DNA from: Miscanthus floridulus
Lineage: Eukaryota; Streptophyta; Magnoliopsida; Poales; Poaceae
DNA: 64,000 bases
NCBI RefSeq assembly: GCF_019320115.1
Contig: NC_089583.1
Location: 74,727,368-74,791,367 of the forward strand
Reading direction: 5' to 3'
The first letter of the stretch is position 1. Every line of letters starts with the position of its first letter. Shown piece by piece: positions 34,485 through 48,230 of this stretch. The notes under the pieces are model-generated. The model saw only the letters and a list, made by a program, of their open reading frames with translations, was not told the origin of the DNA and made no database searches. The translations under genes were made by a program, and so were the position numbers.

Positions 34485-36117
34485 ATGGCGGCTCATAACA
34501 ATGACAACATCCTTGTGGTACATTATGAAGACCTACCTGATGATGATAATGATACCATCAGCAAAGCTACAGAAGAATTTTAGAAGAAGTGTTTGTTGTC
34601 CTGCACCAAAACACGTGACAGCACAATTATTTAGAAATTTCGACTACCAAGAGTTCTACTACATGGGTAGACAAATATAGTTGAAGCTAAAGACAGGCGT
34701 TTCTTTATGAAAGCCATAGACAAATCTGTTCGTGATGCCATATCAAGCCGCAATGAAGCTTTCGCTAACACATTTCACAACGCCATGAAAGAGGCAATTC
34801 ATAGAATTCTAGTTGGTCAGGTTGGATCGACTTGTTACAACATTCTAGATCCGTCGACTCAAGGGACTAATCAAGTCGGTACCAGCCATCAAGAAGCAGC
34901 ACCAGCTGGTAATGGTGACATCCAGATACTTCAAGGTTCATCTGAACAAACTCTAGGTACTACTACGAATCAGATATAGTACAATCCTAGACTGTCAATA
35001 TAGCATATGCAACAGCCGGTAGGGCAAGGTCAGAATCAGGTGATCAATTTTGGCACATCAGGCCACATACCGTCGTTGGCTCAAAAAATAGCACCATCAA
35101 TTCAAAGGATCCGTAGAGATATAGATCCTTATGTTTATAATCAGAGACTTCAAGCAGCGAGCCAGCAAAGGACCCAACAGATTAAGATGCCACAAGGCTA
35201 TCACTATGACACGGATCATAACGCCCTCCACATGTTACCAAACCTAGGATATCAAGGCACATGGGATTTCACTCCATAGATAGGTCAGCAAGTACCAAGA
35301 AACCCAAATCCACAAGCTGACGAGTTGCTGCTAAAGGTGACCGAGATGATGAAGAATTAGTTCGGTCTAAAGCCAAAGGGGTTGACCTTTTCGTACAAAC
35401 ACCCATATCCAGAATGGTATGATTTGGTCGCTCTTCCTACAAATTACAGGCTCCCAGAGTTCACCAAGTTCATCGGTAAGGACAGTACAAGCACAATAGG
35501 ACATGTCAGTCGGTATCTTACACAATTGGGCAAAGCGTCAGTTGAGGATGCCCATCGAGTTCATTTCTTCTCCTTATCCCTATCAGGGCTAGCCTTTACT
35601 TGGTTTTTGTCACTACCAGTCAACTCCATTACTAATTGGGCTGACCTAGAAAAGAAGTTTCATACATATTTTTACACTAGGACTGGAGAACAGGAGATAA
35701 CCGATTTGACAACCATGAGACCGAGGACTAATGAATCGGGCATTGAGTTTCTTTAGAGATTTCGAAAGACTAGGAACTTGTGCTTCTCATTGAACTTGGC
35801 CGATGATCAGCTAGCTGCTTTAGCTGTCCAAGGAATGTTGCCAATGTGGAAAGAAAAGCTGCTAGGACAAGAATTTGACAACTTGGATCAATTGGCTCAA
35901 TGAGTAGTAGTGCTCAATAGACAATTCCTGAGTATACATAGAGATACCCAATTCCAGAAGAGTACCACCGTAGCTAAAGCTTACGATCCATACTCAGCAG
36001 ATGATGGCTATAAAGATGAAAAAGAAGAGGTTCCTATAGCTGAATGGAATTGGGGCAAGAAGATAGTAATAGTGCCAAATCCTAGGGGAAGAGGAGTCGA
36101 GGCGAGCTATGACTTTG
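34485..36117 (+). pseudogene. gag of gypsy element A, 5' part (unit 2)
   Basis: Same layout as 5648-7281, starting MAAHNNDNI. It shares the TAG stops of unit 1 (at 34581, 35277, 35358 and 35754) and has a further TGA near 35901 (CGA in unit 1). This is the copy truly adjacent to the 3' part at 59943: the B LTR between them is complete, with CTTTG on each side (36113-36117, 59938-59942). Gag role and lineage as for unit 1. Confidence 0.8.
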
Positions 36118-38722
36118 TGTAACACCTCTGTTGTTTTAAACCCTAAAAGATGCCATGTAATCATATGCATTGCACATCATTTTTGTGTTAGTGAAAACTT
36201 TGATATGCATTCACTAAAACAAGTTTATTTTTATGAGTATATGTGTTGACTCGTATGGGATGAATCAAGTTCAAAACCTTAGCATTGAATTGGAATTTCC
36301 GAAAACCCTAATTTCTAGCATTAATATTACCCTGGAAAACCTAATTCAAAATCTAAGCACATTTTGGGGTTGAGCCTAAAATAAAAAGTGTAGAGTTTGT
36401 CAATTTGTACAAAGTTGGTTTTTGGAGTTTTAAAAGTTGTTATATAAAATTTGAAGTAATTTGAAAAGGCGATAAGTTCTTAAAGTGTCACCTTTTGATT
36501 TTAAACTTACATTTTAAAATATAGATATAATTTGAGTATGGATATTAAAGCAAAGTTGTAGAACTTTGAATTTGGAACAACTTTTGTTTTTGGAGATTTT
36601 TGAGTTACCATACAAATTTGAGAGTAATTTGAGAAATTAAGTGAGTGGCAATTCTGTAAATAGCTTGAACAGTGCCAGCAGGCCAGCTCTCACTGTCGAT
36701 GATCTTCCACCGACTTCCAGGCGCGGCCGTAGACACCTCCTGCTTTGCATTGGCATGGAGAAGTTGCTGTGCGTCGTCTTCGTGTCCCTTGGCCGCGCTA
36801 TAAAGCCGAGACACCGTCGTCGTCCTCATCCACTTCTTCTCCTCTGTTTCTCCCTTCTCACGCCGCCGTCGCTCCGTCGAGCTCGCACCAGAGTCACAGA
36901 GCTTCCCCAGCCTTAATTTAGCATGTCACCACTCTATCTGTACCTTGAGAACTAAATCGACCAGTCTTAGACATCAGAATTTGCTGAGAGACGCTGCGCA
37001 CCGTCTTTCTTCTTCGCGGTCGGCCGCAACGCTGCCGACCTTGTCTCTCCGTGGCCAGCCCTCTATGGTGCATCTCTGCCCTTGCTTAGCATAGCTCCAT
37101 CATTTCCATGTTGCCGTGATGCTCTGTGTATTGTTGGTTGATCTGTTCGTCCACTGTAGCCACCGAAACGACGTGCTTGCCGTTGCTGCCGTCGCCATCA
37201 ACGCTGATAGGCGCGCCCTTTGCTGCTCACAGTCATCCAAGTACTCTAACCCGATCTAGGTGAACCTCTACTGCTATTCGAGTAGTTAAAGGAAGTTCTA
37301 GCAAGCTCTAGCAGCTAGGACATCACTGCGCCGCTGTGCACAGCTTGGCCAAGCCGCCATGGCTGGCGTCGAGCTCGGACCAAGCCATAATTGGTTCAAC
37401 TAGTACCACCAACCGACGCGCCGTGAGGTGGGGAACTTGGTGGTACCCTTGTCGTCGCCGGCAACCTCACCGTCGGCGAGTAGTCGCTTGTCAGAGAGCC
37501 TCGCCGCCGTAGTCAGTGCGGGCTGACCGATGGGGTCACCCTGTCAGTGACCGTTTATTTGAAAATGATTTTTTTTTTCTATTTTGCAGAAATGATTAAA
37601 TAGTGCTATGATTTGTTTTTTTGTGTAGAATTAAATAGAGCTCCAAAAATTATGAAAATTTTTGTGTGACCTCTCTAAGATGTAAACTTTTTAGGAAAAA
37701 TATTAAATGTTACTTTTTAGTACATTTTGAATGTGATAAAAATTGCTCAAATTAATTAAGAAATGGGTTTTCATGATTTTTCTAGGCTTGTATAATTATC
37801 CAAAAATTATGAAAATTGTTTTTACACTTAACTATCATATGATGAGTATTCACAAAAATTTAGAACTCAATTGGAGAAAGTTGATTTATTTCATAATTTT
37901 GGAGTTAATTTTAATAAAGACAAATAGTAAACCTTAATGATTTAGGTTTTGTTTGAATTTGGGATTGAGTGAGGACCTTGGGCCAGTAGCATAAAATGAT
38001 CCTTGGTGCTTAAAGTAAGTGTTTGAGTTTATGAAAAGGTTTAGTTAGTTGTTGGTTTGCAACTGTACCGCGAAGGAATGTTGTATTCAAGTTATTAACT
38101 TTTGCATCCATCGTCAAGCATCATGTTTTATATCTCGCATCATTTTAAACATGGCGTTATTACTACATGTAGTGAGCGAAAGTGAGAACATGGTAGTCAA
38201 CCAAGTTGTTGAGGAAGTTAATCCACCTGTTGAGGTCGGGTTTGATATCTGTGGGACATCTCCGAAACCTGACTTTAGGAGTTGAGTGGAAACCTAATTG
38301 ATGCATTACCAACCTTGTTTTTCCATATCAACCTTGTTACCAGTTCTAATTCGAGAAGGTCTAGTTATGCTTAGCCATGCTTAGATAGATAAAAGTCAGG
38401 TGATTACCGGTCACCTGCGAGGTATAAATGGATTTTTGGGTATGATTGGTTATTTATGCTATCATGAGGTATGATCATGTGGAGTAATAAATCTAGACCG
38501 GGTGGACTCGGTGTATGAGAGCCACAAGACATGGATGTCTTATGAGCGGGTTCTTTCCACCTGTGTCGATTAAGAACCGTCCGTTGTTGAATTGCATGAG
38601 GTGAGACTTTGTAGTACTAGCCATATACTCTGGTAGGCCTTAACTCGGCTATTCTATTACGAGAATGGATACTCGCGCACTGGGAGTGGAGAGATAGCGA
38701 GAGTAGCATGTACCCACATGGC
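36118..38722 (+). mobile_element. solo LTR of family B, left part (unit 2)
   Basis: Copy of 7282-9891, with TATAAA at 36799-36804 and a mini-ORF at 38049-38285. It is interrupted at 38722 by element C (ATGGC 38718-38722) and resumes at 59032. Confidence 0.8.
36799..36804 (+). promoter_or_regulatory. TATA box of LTR B (unit 2)
   Basis: CTATAAAGCCGAGAC context as in unit 1. Confidence 0.55.
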
Positions 38723-41700
38723 TGTAACACCTCGAGTGTTAGCCTTGCATAACTTGACTTGCATAGCATGAGCATGAGCATCAAGCATTCATAAACAAGC
38801 ATTTATAATTGAAACATTGGATTGAAACATCTACAACATTTGCTTGTTATCGCATGTTTCCTTAAACATATGCAACTTTTCTCATCATTTCATGTCTCCA
38901 TGTGTATATGCATATGATCATGAGTGTACACATGTACTTGGTGGATGTAAGTCACACAAACATGTAGCAACACCTAGGTTAGCAAATAGGACATTGTTCA
39001 TGGTCATCGTTCATGAACCACACTTAAGATTTCATGTGATTACACTAAATAGCACTATGAGTGACTAATACATGAAATGATGGTATGACCTTGCAATTAG
39101 CCTAAACATGTTTAGAGTATCTTTATGAACAACTTTGATATTCATGGTTAGGGATAAATAGGTCATTAAGCCATAGTTTGAAGTGTATCATCATTTAAAT
39201 GTGACATGTTTGACCTAGTTTGAACTAGGTGCTGGAGACCTTGCATGGAGGTGATCACTAAAGCAAAGTTGTAGTATTTGATATAAGGAACAACTTTAAT
39301 TTTTTGGTCCTTGACTGATTTAGCTTCTAACATGCTAGAATTGGTCTCACAAGAATCAACAAAATTAACATTTCAACACTTAACAAAATTTTCTAAGTCT
39401 TGGTTCACTGACCGACTGACAGGCTAACATTGGGGATGATATAACTCAGTTTCGGTTACGAATTGGCATGAGATCCTTGAACAAGAAATGAAGCTGGTAC
39501 ATAGGTCTACCATTTCGATGTAGAGCGTTTGCACGTTGGAGCCACGGATTAGCAAATACATCGCCGTGTAAACTCGCTGTCAGGCTCGGCTTCAGGATTA
39601 ACTGACGAGCTGAATCAGTTTTGGTGGCCGACCGTTATCAGGATAGAGCCACCGTGTGGACGCAAAGAACGGCCATGCATCACCGTTGCTCTGAACAGCC
39701 TGGCCGTACCGAGTCAGAGCAGGTCATTATCACCCTAGCACCGCCCGCTCCTGCCTAGCTCACCATTTCTCATTTCAGGCTTCCTCCTTCCCCACCCACA
39801 GCAGCGCCGCTCTCCGCCATTGCAGCCGAGCACCTCGCCTTCACCGAGCTCGCCTGTGCTCACTGCCGTTCCATTCGCCAATCGGTCACGCTCGCAGCTA
39901 TGCCTCCACCTTCCCCACCATTTCCACCTTGCAGCGCCTATGATTTCGCCTTTGGTAAGCTGCGTTTAGCTTTGCACCGTCGTGGGTTTGCCTTCGCCAG
40001 AGCTCCGCCATGGCCGTTGCTGTGGCCGTGCTTCGTCGGAGCATCTCCGGCCATCTGGATCGTTGTGACATAGTGTCAGGGTCACCATGGTCCTGTTGCT
40101 CGCCATGTTTGGCTTCGCCGTAGCCGGAGACGACTGGCACACGCAGTGCAGCGCCGCCGTGCCGCCATGGCCGACGTCGTCGCCCTTTGCGCCGGTGATC
40201 CACCTGCCTAGCTAGCCCCACATGTGCGCCCGGTCGAGTAGGTCGTGTTGTGAAGATGCCACCGCCGGTGAACTCACCGGCGATGAGCTCCGACCGCGCC
40301 AGCGCTGTAGCAAGCACCGTCCCCTGTTTTTGCGTCGATGACAGGCGGGCCCTACTGACCAATGGGTCCCTGCTGTCAGTGACTCTATATTATAAAGCTA
40401 GTTCAAATATTCCAGATTTGAGTGTGTTTTGTAATTTTTAGATCTCCAATTTGGTAGCTTCAAAAATGGTGAAATAAATTTGGTAGTGTTCCATAGGAAG
40501 TGTAGTATTCAAGAAAAATATGATCTTGACACTTACAGTAGAAATTTTGGAAGGTTTAAATGGAGATTTGAAATGTGTTTTTGAATGCTTGCAAATTTGT
40601 TTATTTTATATCTAGAGTTCCTGTGCTCCAAAAATTATGAAATTTTTGTGGTAAGCTATTCTTGACATGTATGAGCTCTGATAAAAATTTGAGGATCAGT
40701 ACATGCATAGATTTGTAGTTATAGTTTTTTCTTTTATAAATAGGTAATCCTTGTATGAATTTTCATAAATTATTTAGGAATCCAATATTCATGAAATTTG
40801 TTGGAGGTTATCCTAGTACCAGAAGGATGCTAAGAAAAAATAGGAAATCTGTTGCTTGACACTTTTCACTGGGGTTTCCTATTTTTGCTATTTTAAGCCT
40901 TTCTGCCTTGTCTTTTTTGTATAGAATGTTTTACTACATAAAATGGCATGGCGTTAAACTTTTGTAGTAGTCTTTTGGTAGCATTAGTAAGGTAGTATAC
41001 ATTTTTAAGAATTTATTATGCACATTTTATATATATTTATTATTTAACCTATGTATCTAAATAAAATGATAAAGGCATTTAAAGAAATAGTCTAGGCTTC
41101 ACCATTATATTTCCTTGAGTGTATTTGGTATGCTTAAACTGTTGGTAGACTTTGTGTTGTCAAACTTTGAATGATTACATGAAGTAGAAGTATTTTTACA
41201 TTGTAATGCGAATTGGAAGGATTCCGGACAGATTCTGGAGTTTGATAAGTTGCATGATAAAAATGATGATTACTATAAAAATAGTTAATAACAAAGTTGT
41301 TGATAACTTCATCATATGTCTTGTGTTAAAATTTCAGGACTATAGGTCAAACAGTTTAGGAGTTACAGCTGTTTAAAGTTAGCTTTTCCGATTTTGCTTG
41401 CTCTCTAGAATTTCTGGACAGCACTGATATGATTGTCTATTTTGCCTAGGATAAGTTGTGAATTAGCTTTTATGAATTAAATAAGAGTTGTAGGTGATTT
41501 TATAAGCTTTCCAGAAAGTCTAGGATCACTGCATTTGGATAATTTGAACTCCAGTTATGAGTAAAACAAGTAGCTGCTATTTGGGAGATAGTTGATGAAT
41601 TGTTGAAGTAGTTAATTGCATAATCAAGAAGAGATATGCACCTACTCAGTAGAACATGATGCACTTGTTAACATATATGCATTCGCAATATCTTATGCCA

Positions 41701-43344
41701 TATTCATGCATCTAGGACCGGAGGAAGAAATAACATTGCTGGAATTCGACGAAGTAGAGGAAGGGGACCAGCAGGAGAATCCTCAAGTCGCAGCTCCTGA
41801 AGGCGTGGAGCAGAATCCTGAAGAGCTTTCGGAGTGTCCTGACCACCGCCCCACTTCCTTTCTGCGAGGCAAGCCCCGGAGCATTTCAAGTCTCCTAGTA
41901 TTTTACAAATGATTACTTAAGTACTTATGATTGATGCATTAGGTTATAAGAGTTGAATGGAACCACTTGATCCATATAAATTCCTTGTCCAGATATTACA
42001 CCTTTAACCGGTATAGGTCCAGGATCGAACATATGCTTAGCCATGCTTAGACTGGTAGAAGTCGGGTGATGTCCTGTCACCTGCGAGATATAGGTGGATA
42101 CCGGAGCACGGTTGGCTATATTTGCTATCGTGGAACAGAACCATGGGGTAAAAGAAAATCGAGGCCGGGCGAAGTCTATGCGTAGGATGACTCTTATGAT
42201 TCCATCTGAGCCGATTAAGGACCGTACCGTTGTTGGCGCTTCTGACAAGATTGAACGCATGCCTATCACTTAGCTGGCTAGATAACTTGTTCCGACCGTG
42301 AAGCCAAGTAGCTCAACTCAGGCCGAGACCCGTTCTGTTGTGCGCTCCTTGTGGGGGGCGATCAGACTGAGCCCAAGAGCAGGCTAGGCCTGAATGTCCT
42401 AGCATTTGGTGTCCCAGATTGTGCGGCATGGTACGGACCCACGAAATGTGGACCTGAGTTGTACCAAAGGTGACCTAAGGCTGCCTTCACGTGGTATGCC
42501 TGGGTTTGTGTTAGGAATAAATTCCTAGCTGGTTGAAATCGATTCGAATCACCGTCTCTCCCGGATAGTGAGAAACTTGGCTAGTCCCAACATCGTAGTA
42601 ACTATGTTATGGAACATGATGGTTCGAATGAATATGGAGTTACAATACCTACTATGGTTACTATTGTATGCTTTTAAATTGATATACCACATGTTTGGCA
42701 CTAGATAGTTGCTAATCTAGAGATGGATAGTTATAATTAACTTAATAATGGAATCATAATTGTATAACTGAGTTAATCGCTTTTATGCAAAACGTTGTCA
42801 AGCTATCTCCACATATACAGTCTTGCATAATCCTTGGAGTCATTTTATTTCTGGTTTATGATGGGTAAGTCTAGCTGAGTACTTTCTCATACTTAGGGTT
42901 TTATTTCCCATTGTTGTAGATGGCACTGTGTATCATGGTTATTGCAAGAGTTGCTTCTATCCCGCCGTGGATGAGGAGTAAGCCTTGGGCAGGCTTCTTT
43001 ATTAATCCCTATCTTTGCTTTTGTGGACTGTGATCCTATTTGGCACTGTATTAAACTATGTTGGAAACTTTATTTTTGAACTTAATTGCTTCCACTTTAT
43101 CTATCAAACTCGGTTTGTAATAACTTTTATTCATACTCTGATGATAAAAATGTATCTGTGAACTTTATGTAATATGTGGCATGCATGTTGAATCCTGTAT
43201 GATCTTGGTTGTTGTAATCGTTTATCGAGACCCGTCGTGGTACTCGATGGACTACCAGGTTTATATGGGTTCAAGTATGACAGCACAACCGTTTGCGGGC
43301 TGCCATTGTAGTTGTACTCTTATAAATTGGTCGGTTCCGCGACA
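38723..43344 (+). mobile_element. 5' LTR of element C (unit 2), 4622 bp
   Basis: Starts TGTAACACCTCGAGTGTTAG, ends GCGACA. The opening stem has one mismatch here (GAGTGTTA). Close to the 5' LTR of unit 1. Confidence 0.92.
41616..41912 (+). other. acidic mini-ORF in the C 5' LTR (unit 2)
   Basis: A 98-codon frame, with EEEITLLEFDEVEEG and then a segment ending GKPRSISSLLVFYK. It is the most complete of the family in this window. In unit 1 (about 12830-13090) an inserted base and a TAG break it. Confidence 0.35.
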
Positions 43345-43346
43345 GC

Positions 43347-43358
43347 TGGTATCAGAGC
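43347..43358 (+). other. primer-binding site of element C (unit 2)
   Basis: TGGTATCAGAGC, two bases after the LTR end; tRNA-Met type. Confidence 0.95.
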
Positions 43359-44072
43359 AAGGTTCAACATTAATTGTCACATGTGTATTTAAAACAAAAG
43401 TTTTTGTTTTCCAAAAACCCTTCTCTAGCAACTAATAGTTATATTAATAGGTATTTGAAATCTAAAGTATGCCAATGATCACTTTTCTTATACCCAAATT
43501 AAGGACTATTAGGTGGCTATTTAAGTACTAACATGGGGGTTTTTACTTCGTCGTCCATACGACGTGCTATTGTATGGATGCCATTCACTTGAATGGTAAT
43601 GTATGGATCAACTGCCTCTACGCCAAGGTAAGATGATGAGAGTATGACCGCAAGATGTGAGCGTGCGGTCGGGGAGAGTTAGCTTTGGTATGGCTATGTA
43701 TGCATGCTTACATGTGTATAGGGTACGTATTTAATTGTGGGTTTAAATTGTTATCGGGTAGCTTGATACGGAAGTATATGTATGGGTATACATATATGGA
43801 AGTATTTAAATTACATTCTGCATATTTCATTATGGGTTTGGGCTAAAATGAAATTTTATGCAGGTACACTAACAACGAAACGTGTAGCTCGACTAGTTAT
43901 GCTATATATGAGAGAACATATGTATGCCACCGTGTCTACCATTAGAAACAAATCTTTCCTAAGTTTGTGAGAATGTACGGAACGAGCATGCATCATGATA
44001 ATTACTATTCACATAATTACATTGTTCCTCCCCTTATAAAATTCTTAGTCGGTTATGTAACTCTTATCCATC

Positions 44073-45156
44073 ATGGCCTTGTCTCACCAAGTGTACATGC
44101 TGATGGTACAGATGGCAACACCCGTCGGATGTGAGAATTTCCTGAATGTTTTTGGAACCTACCCTCTTGTGGAGAGTTTTGCACTTTGCGGGGTACCATG
44201 AACTGCCCCTGTATCATTGGATCGAAGAGTATGTGAAAGGACAGCCATGGTACGAGGTGCGGCTCACTATTCTAGCCCGCACACAACCGTCCTTCTGGCA
44301 GGAGTGGAAGGTAGAATCAGAAGGAAAGACTCCTTGGGAGGCTGCCCAAGTAGTGGTCTTCAAGGTGTTAAGTCAAATCTATCAGCAACATGGAGATGCA
44401 CTTACCGGCAGTGCAGCGAGTGTGTTTCCTTGGGTGGATCCGTCCACCACAAATTGGGAACAACATAGCCAAAATGCTTTGATCAGAGATCGGGATGAGC
44501 GCGTGAATAGCTCTAGTCCTTCCATGAGTACAATGTTTGCCGTGATAAAGATGTTTTGTGCACGCTAAGACAGTAGGGATTTCTGGCAGGAATCATACAT
44601 CACCTGCATGGACAAACTCATGAGAGCTGAAGCCATGCAAAACAAGCTCAAGAAGTGTGTGCGCAAGCAAAAGAAAGCTACAAGTAAAGCCCGAAGGGAA
44701 TCTGACCAAGCTTATGAAGCTTTGGGCGCTCTTCATGCCCAAATGGAACAAGTGGATCAGCAGAGAGCAGCAGCTCAAGAAGCTAGAGCTAATGATTAAG
44801 CAGTACTTACCAGACTACGGGAGCAGTTGGAGACTACCCATGCGGAGGTGTCCACAGCTAGACGTCAGCGTGATGCAGCAGAAAACCATGTCGCTAACAT
44901 AAGGATAGAGCGAGATAGGCACCGCGACATGAGCCACGCTTAGGATCGTGCTGAAAGGAGCCTATGTCAACAGCTTGCACAAGCCCAACTTCAAGTAATG
45001 AACCTTCAGCATGAAGTGCACTATTTGAACAACCAGCTAAACCCTATCCTTGATGGGGAAGAGGATGGTCCAAATATGGAAGAGGATGATGATGAGGAGC
45101 CTGAGGAAGGAGATGATCCTATCTCTAACCTCGATAGTGATCATGACAAGGATTAG
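44073..45156 (+). pseudogene. extra coiled-coil ORF upstream of gag in element C (unit 2)
   Basis: Better preserved than in unit 1: 140 codons are open from 44146 (LLWRVLHFAGYHELPLYHW, GQPWYEV, SFWQEWKVESEGKTPWEAAQ, a Ser-rich end). After a TAA (44566) the same frame continues with the coiled-coil segment (MDKLMRAEA onward, 44608), a TAA at 44797 that is CAA in unit 1, and the acidic tail to 45156. An upstream MALSHQ start is one frame out. Related to the extra ORF at 60873-61403 of another family by position, charged helix, HEEVHRLNN-like and HEVHYLNN-like motif, and acidic tail. Function unknown. Confidence 0.72.
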
Positions 45157-45518
45157 ATCACGTAGTACTTAGTATAAGTACTTAATGTATCATCATTGGT
45201 TATGTAATAGACCTGTAGTTTGGGTTGGTGTTGGTGATTTGAACTATCATGTAATATTGTTATTTGCATGACTATCGCACATTCGGTTAAAACTCTAATT
45301 CTAGTTGATCTATCTGAGCTCATGATTTGGATATTAACAAGCTATGAGTCTGATGAGCGATAAAATTGGTGATGTCATGTTGCGAGAATGAATTGTTATG
45401 CCTCTGTTTTTATTGTGAATTTGAGAATTTTCTCCAGTAATTTTAGTTTGGCATGATTATGATTCATCTGCAATCTTGTGGCATCAACCAATAATCGCTT
45501 ATTGTTGCAACTTCGCAG

Positions 45519-46574
45519 ATGATGTGCACCCGTGCAGGAGCTGGTAGCAGCCATGATGGCAATAATGATGACTTACCACCACCACCACCATTCGCTCAGG
45601 AGTTCTTTGCCTAGTTCTTGGAGAGCCAAAGGACAATGGAAGAAGCTCTACACCTCATCGTGCAAAACACCGCTCGTGGCCACCCACATCAACCAGGGGC
45701 CGAGCCAAATCAGCACAGTACATTCAAGGAATTTTTGGATACGAAGCCTCCTATCTTCAAGGTGGCTGAGGAACCACTACAGGCTGACGAGTGGCTCAAT
45801 ACCATTGAGCAGAAGTTTCATCTGCTAAGGGTCACCGAGCATCTGAAAGCTGAGTATGCTTCTCATCAGCTACAAGGACCAACAGGGATCTGGTGGACAC
45901 ATTTCCTATCGTCTTTGCCTGCTAATGCGCGAGTGACCTGGAAATAGTTCAAGCTGGCTTTTAGGGGACATCATATTCCCCTAGGCCTAATGCGCATGAA
46001 AGCAGTTGAATTTATATGGCTCACTCAAGAAACGAAGACCCTCACAGAATATATGCACGCATTCAACAACCTATCCAGATATGCTCTAGTTTTGTGGATA
46101 CTGAGGAGAAAAAGATAGAGAGCTTCAAGCGGGGTCTGGGTACCAAACTAATAAAGACCATGGCCAATTCTAGGTGTGCCATGTACAATGAGTTTATTAG
46201 TGATGCCTTGACCCAAGAGAACCACAATAACATGCATGCCGTTGCTAAGGGTTGCAAGAGGGCATATGAGGTAGGTGCCTCCGGATCTTCACAGTCAAAA
46301 GCGCCTATCATAGCTAGGCCACAATTCCGTCCACCTGCACCCAAGTTGAGGCCTCCACCACCTAAAGCTCAGAATAGCAGACCTCAGAAACCATTCCGTA
46401 AGGCATTCACTATTGCTTTACCAAAAGAGACTAGCAGTTAGGGGAGCTCCATTGGACCTAGGAATAATTAGCCATGTTTCAACTGCAATCAAATGGGTCA
46501 TTGGGCCAAGGAATGCCCCCACCCCAAGAAGAATGGCAACCCAAATCAGAACAATCAGAGGTAGGTGAACGCAA
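45519..46574 (+). pseudogene. gag of element C (unit 2)
   Basis: Capsid core open from 45618 to a TAG at 45945 (VAEEPLQADEWLNTIEQKF, GIWWTHFLSSLP). After a frame change, the second half is read from 46016. Zinc knuckle CFNCNQMGHWAKEC at 46475-46516. TAG at 46439-46441 is CAG in unit 1; conversely the CAG at about 46371 is TAG in unit 1. Confidence 0.87.
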
Positions 46575-47051
46575 GGGCATGTCCGGGATACATGCATTAT
46601 ACCGCTGTTGAGGAAGTGCCCACTGGAGAAGTTGTCATGGCTGGTATGTTTCTTGTCAACAAGCATCCCGTTGTTGTTTTATTTGACTCAGGAGCTTCTC
46701 ATTCATTTATGAGTTAAGCATTTGCATCTAGGCATGATCAAGAAATAATTGAAGTAAGCAAAGGGGGTTATAATATAAGTTCAGCAGGGGGTACTATTTC
46801 TACCAAAAAGATAGTAAAAAATGTGCTCATCTCTATACAAGGGAGGGAGTACACAACAGATTTTATAATATTGCCCGGGTTATCGATAAGTGTAATCTTA
46901 GGCATGAATTGGATGAAGGATCATGGTGTTCTTATTGACACTAGCACCCGTGCTATTATGTTGAGAGAATCCATGAGAGGGAATGCTTTTCTAGTACCAC
47001 TCTCCCGCAATTTTGAACTCCAACATTTAGCTTGTGCTATCCAAACCACCA
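46575..47051 (+). pseudogene. aspartic protease of element C (unit 2)
   Basis: LFDSGASHSFMS with the active-site Asp at 46685-46687, followed by a TAA (GTTAAGC) and a frame that reopens at 46823 and holds [15 protein letters not shown]. From 46823 it is continuous with RT. Borders approximate. Confidence 0.82.
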
Positions 47052-47947
47052 CAATTTGTGATATCCCAGTGGTTTGTGAGTTTTTGGATGTATTTCCAGA
47101 GGAATTACCAGGTCTACCACCTAATAGGGAGGTGGAATTTAAGATTGAGTTAGTGCCAAGTATGACACCCATATCAAGAAGCCCCTATAGAATGCCACCC
47201 AATGAGTTAGCGGAACTTAAGGTTCAATTGCAAGATCTATTGGACAAGGGTCTTATCCAACCTAGCTCATCTCCATGGGGATGTCTAGCATTGTTTGTGA
47301 AAAAGAAGGACAAGTCACTGAGAATGTGTGTAGATTATAGACCACTCAATGCTGTGACCATCAAGAACAAATATCCATTGCCCCACATCGACATCTTGTT
47401 CGATCAGCTAGCAAAGGCAAAGGTATTCTCCAAAATTGACTTGAGATTAGGCGACCATCAGATAAAGATTAGACCGAAGGATATACCTAAAACTGCTTTC
47501 TCTACTAGGTATGGCTTATACGAGTATTTGGTTATGTCTTTCGGACTAACAAATGCTCTAGCCTACTTTATGTACCTGATGAACTCGGTATTCATGCTCG
47601 AGCTCGACAAGTTCATGGTCGTGTTTATCGATGATATATTGATTTATTCAGAAAATGAGTCAGATCATGAAGAACATCTGAGGATTGTTTTATCCAGATT
47701 GAGGGAGCATAAGCTATATGCGAAATTTAGCAAGTGTGAATTTTGGTTGAGCAAAGTACCTTTCTTAGGTCACATCTTATCAAGAGATGGAATCTCTATA
47801 GACCCATCAAAAGTACAAGAGGTCATGGATTGGAAAGCCCCAACTTCGGTTCATGAAGTTCGGAGTTTTCTAGGGTTAGCAGGGTATTATCGTCGTTTCA
47901 TTCTAGATTTCTCAAAGATAGCTAAGCCTATGACCAGACTACTTTAG
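47052..47947 (+). pseudogene. reverse transcriptase of element C (unit 2)
   Basis: All RT landmarks lie in one open frame: [73 protein letters not shown] with both catalytic Asp, [20 protein letters not shown], and [10 protein letters not shown]. It ends with TAG at 47945. Family norm near LGDHQ is a Tyr (GYHQ, as in unit 1), so one substitution is visible even here. It is the best-kept RT in the window. Confidence 0.93.
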
Positions 47948-48230
47948 AAAGATGAGAAGTACAAATGGACACTAGAATGTGAAGCAGCTTTTCACACCCT
48001 CAGAACTCTGTTGACTACAGCACCTGTGCTAGCACAACTAGACATTGAAAAGCCTTTTGATGTATTTTGTGATGCATTGGGAATAGGTTTGGGATGTGTG
48101 CTTATGCAAGAAGGAAGAGTTATTGCATATGCTTCTCGGCAATTGAGAAAGCATGAAGTCAACTACCCTACACATGATTTAGAACTTGTAGCAGTTGTTC
48201 ATGCATTAAAGATATGGAGACATTATTTGT
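47948..48230 (+). pseudogene. RNase H of element C, N-terminal part (unit 2)
   Basis: [16 protein letters not shown] and [19 protein letters not shown] are in one frame up to the antisense LTR; the target duplication TTTGT is at 48226-48230. Unlike unit 1 there is no inserted base before the junction. Confidence 0.9.

Noticed and set aside
39898..40362. 154-codon minus-strand frame in the C 5' LTR (unit 2)
   Set aside because: It lies in the GC-rich leader part of an LTR, is broken in the matching copies (11066-11487, 26847-27104), and has low-complexity composition. Taken as chance.
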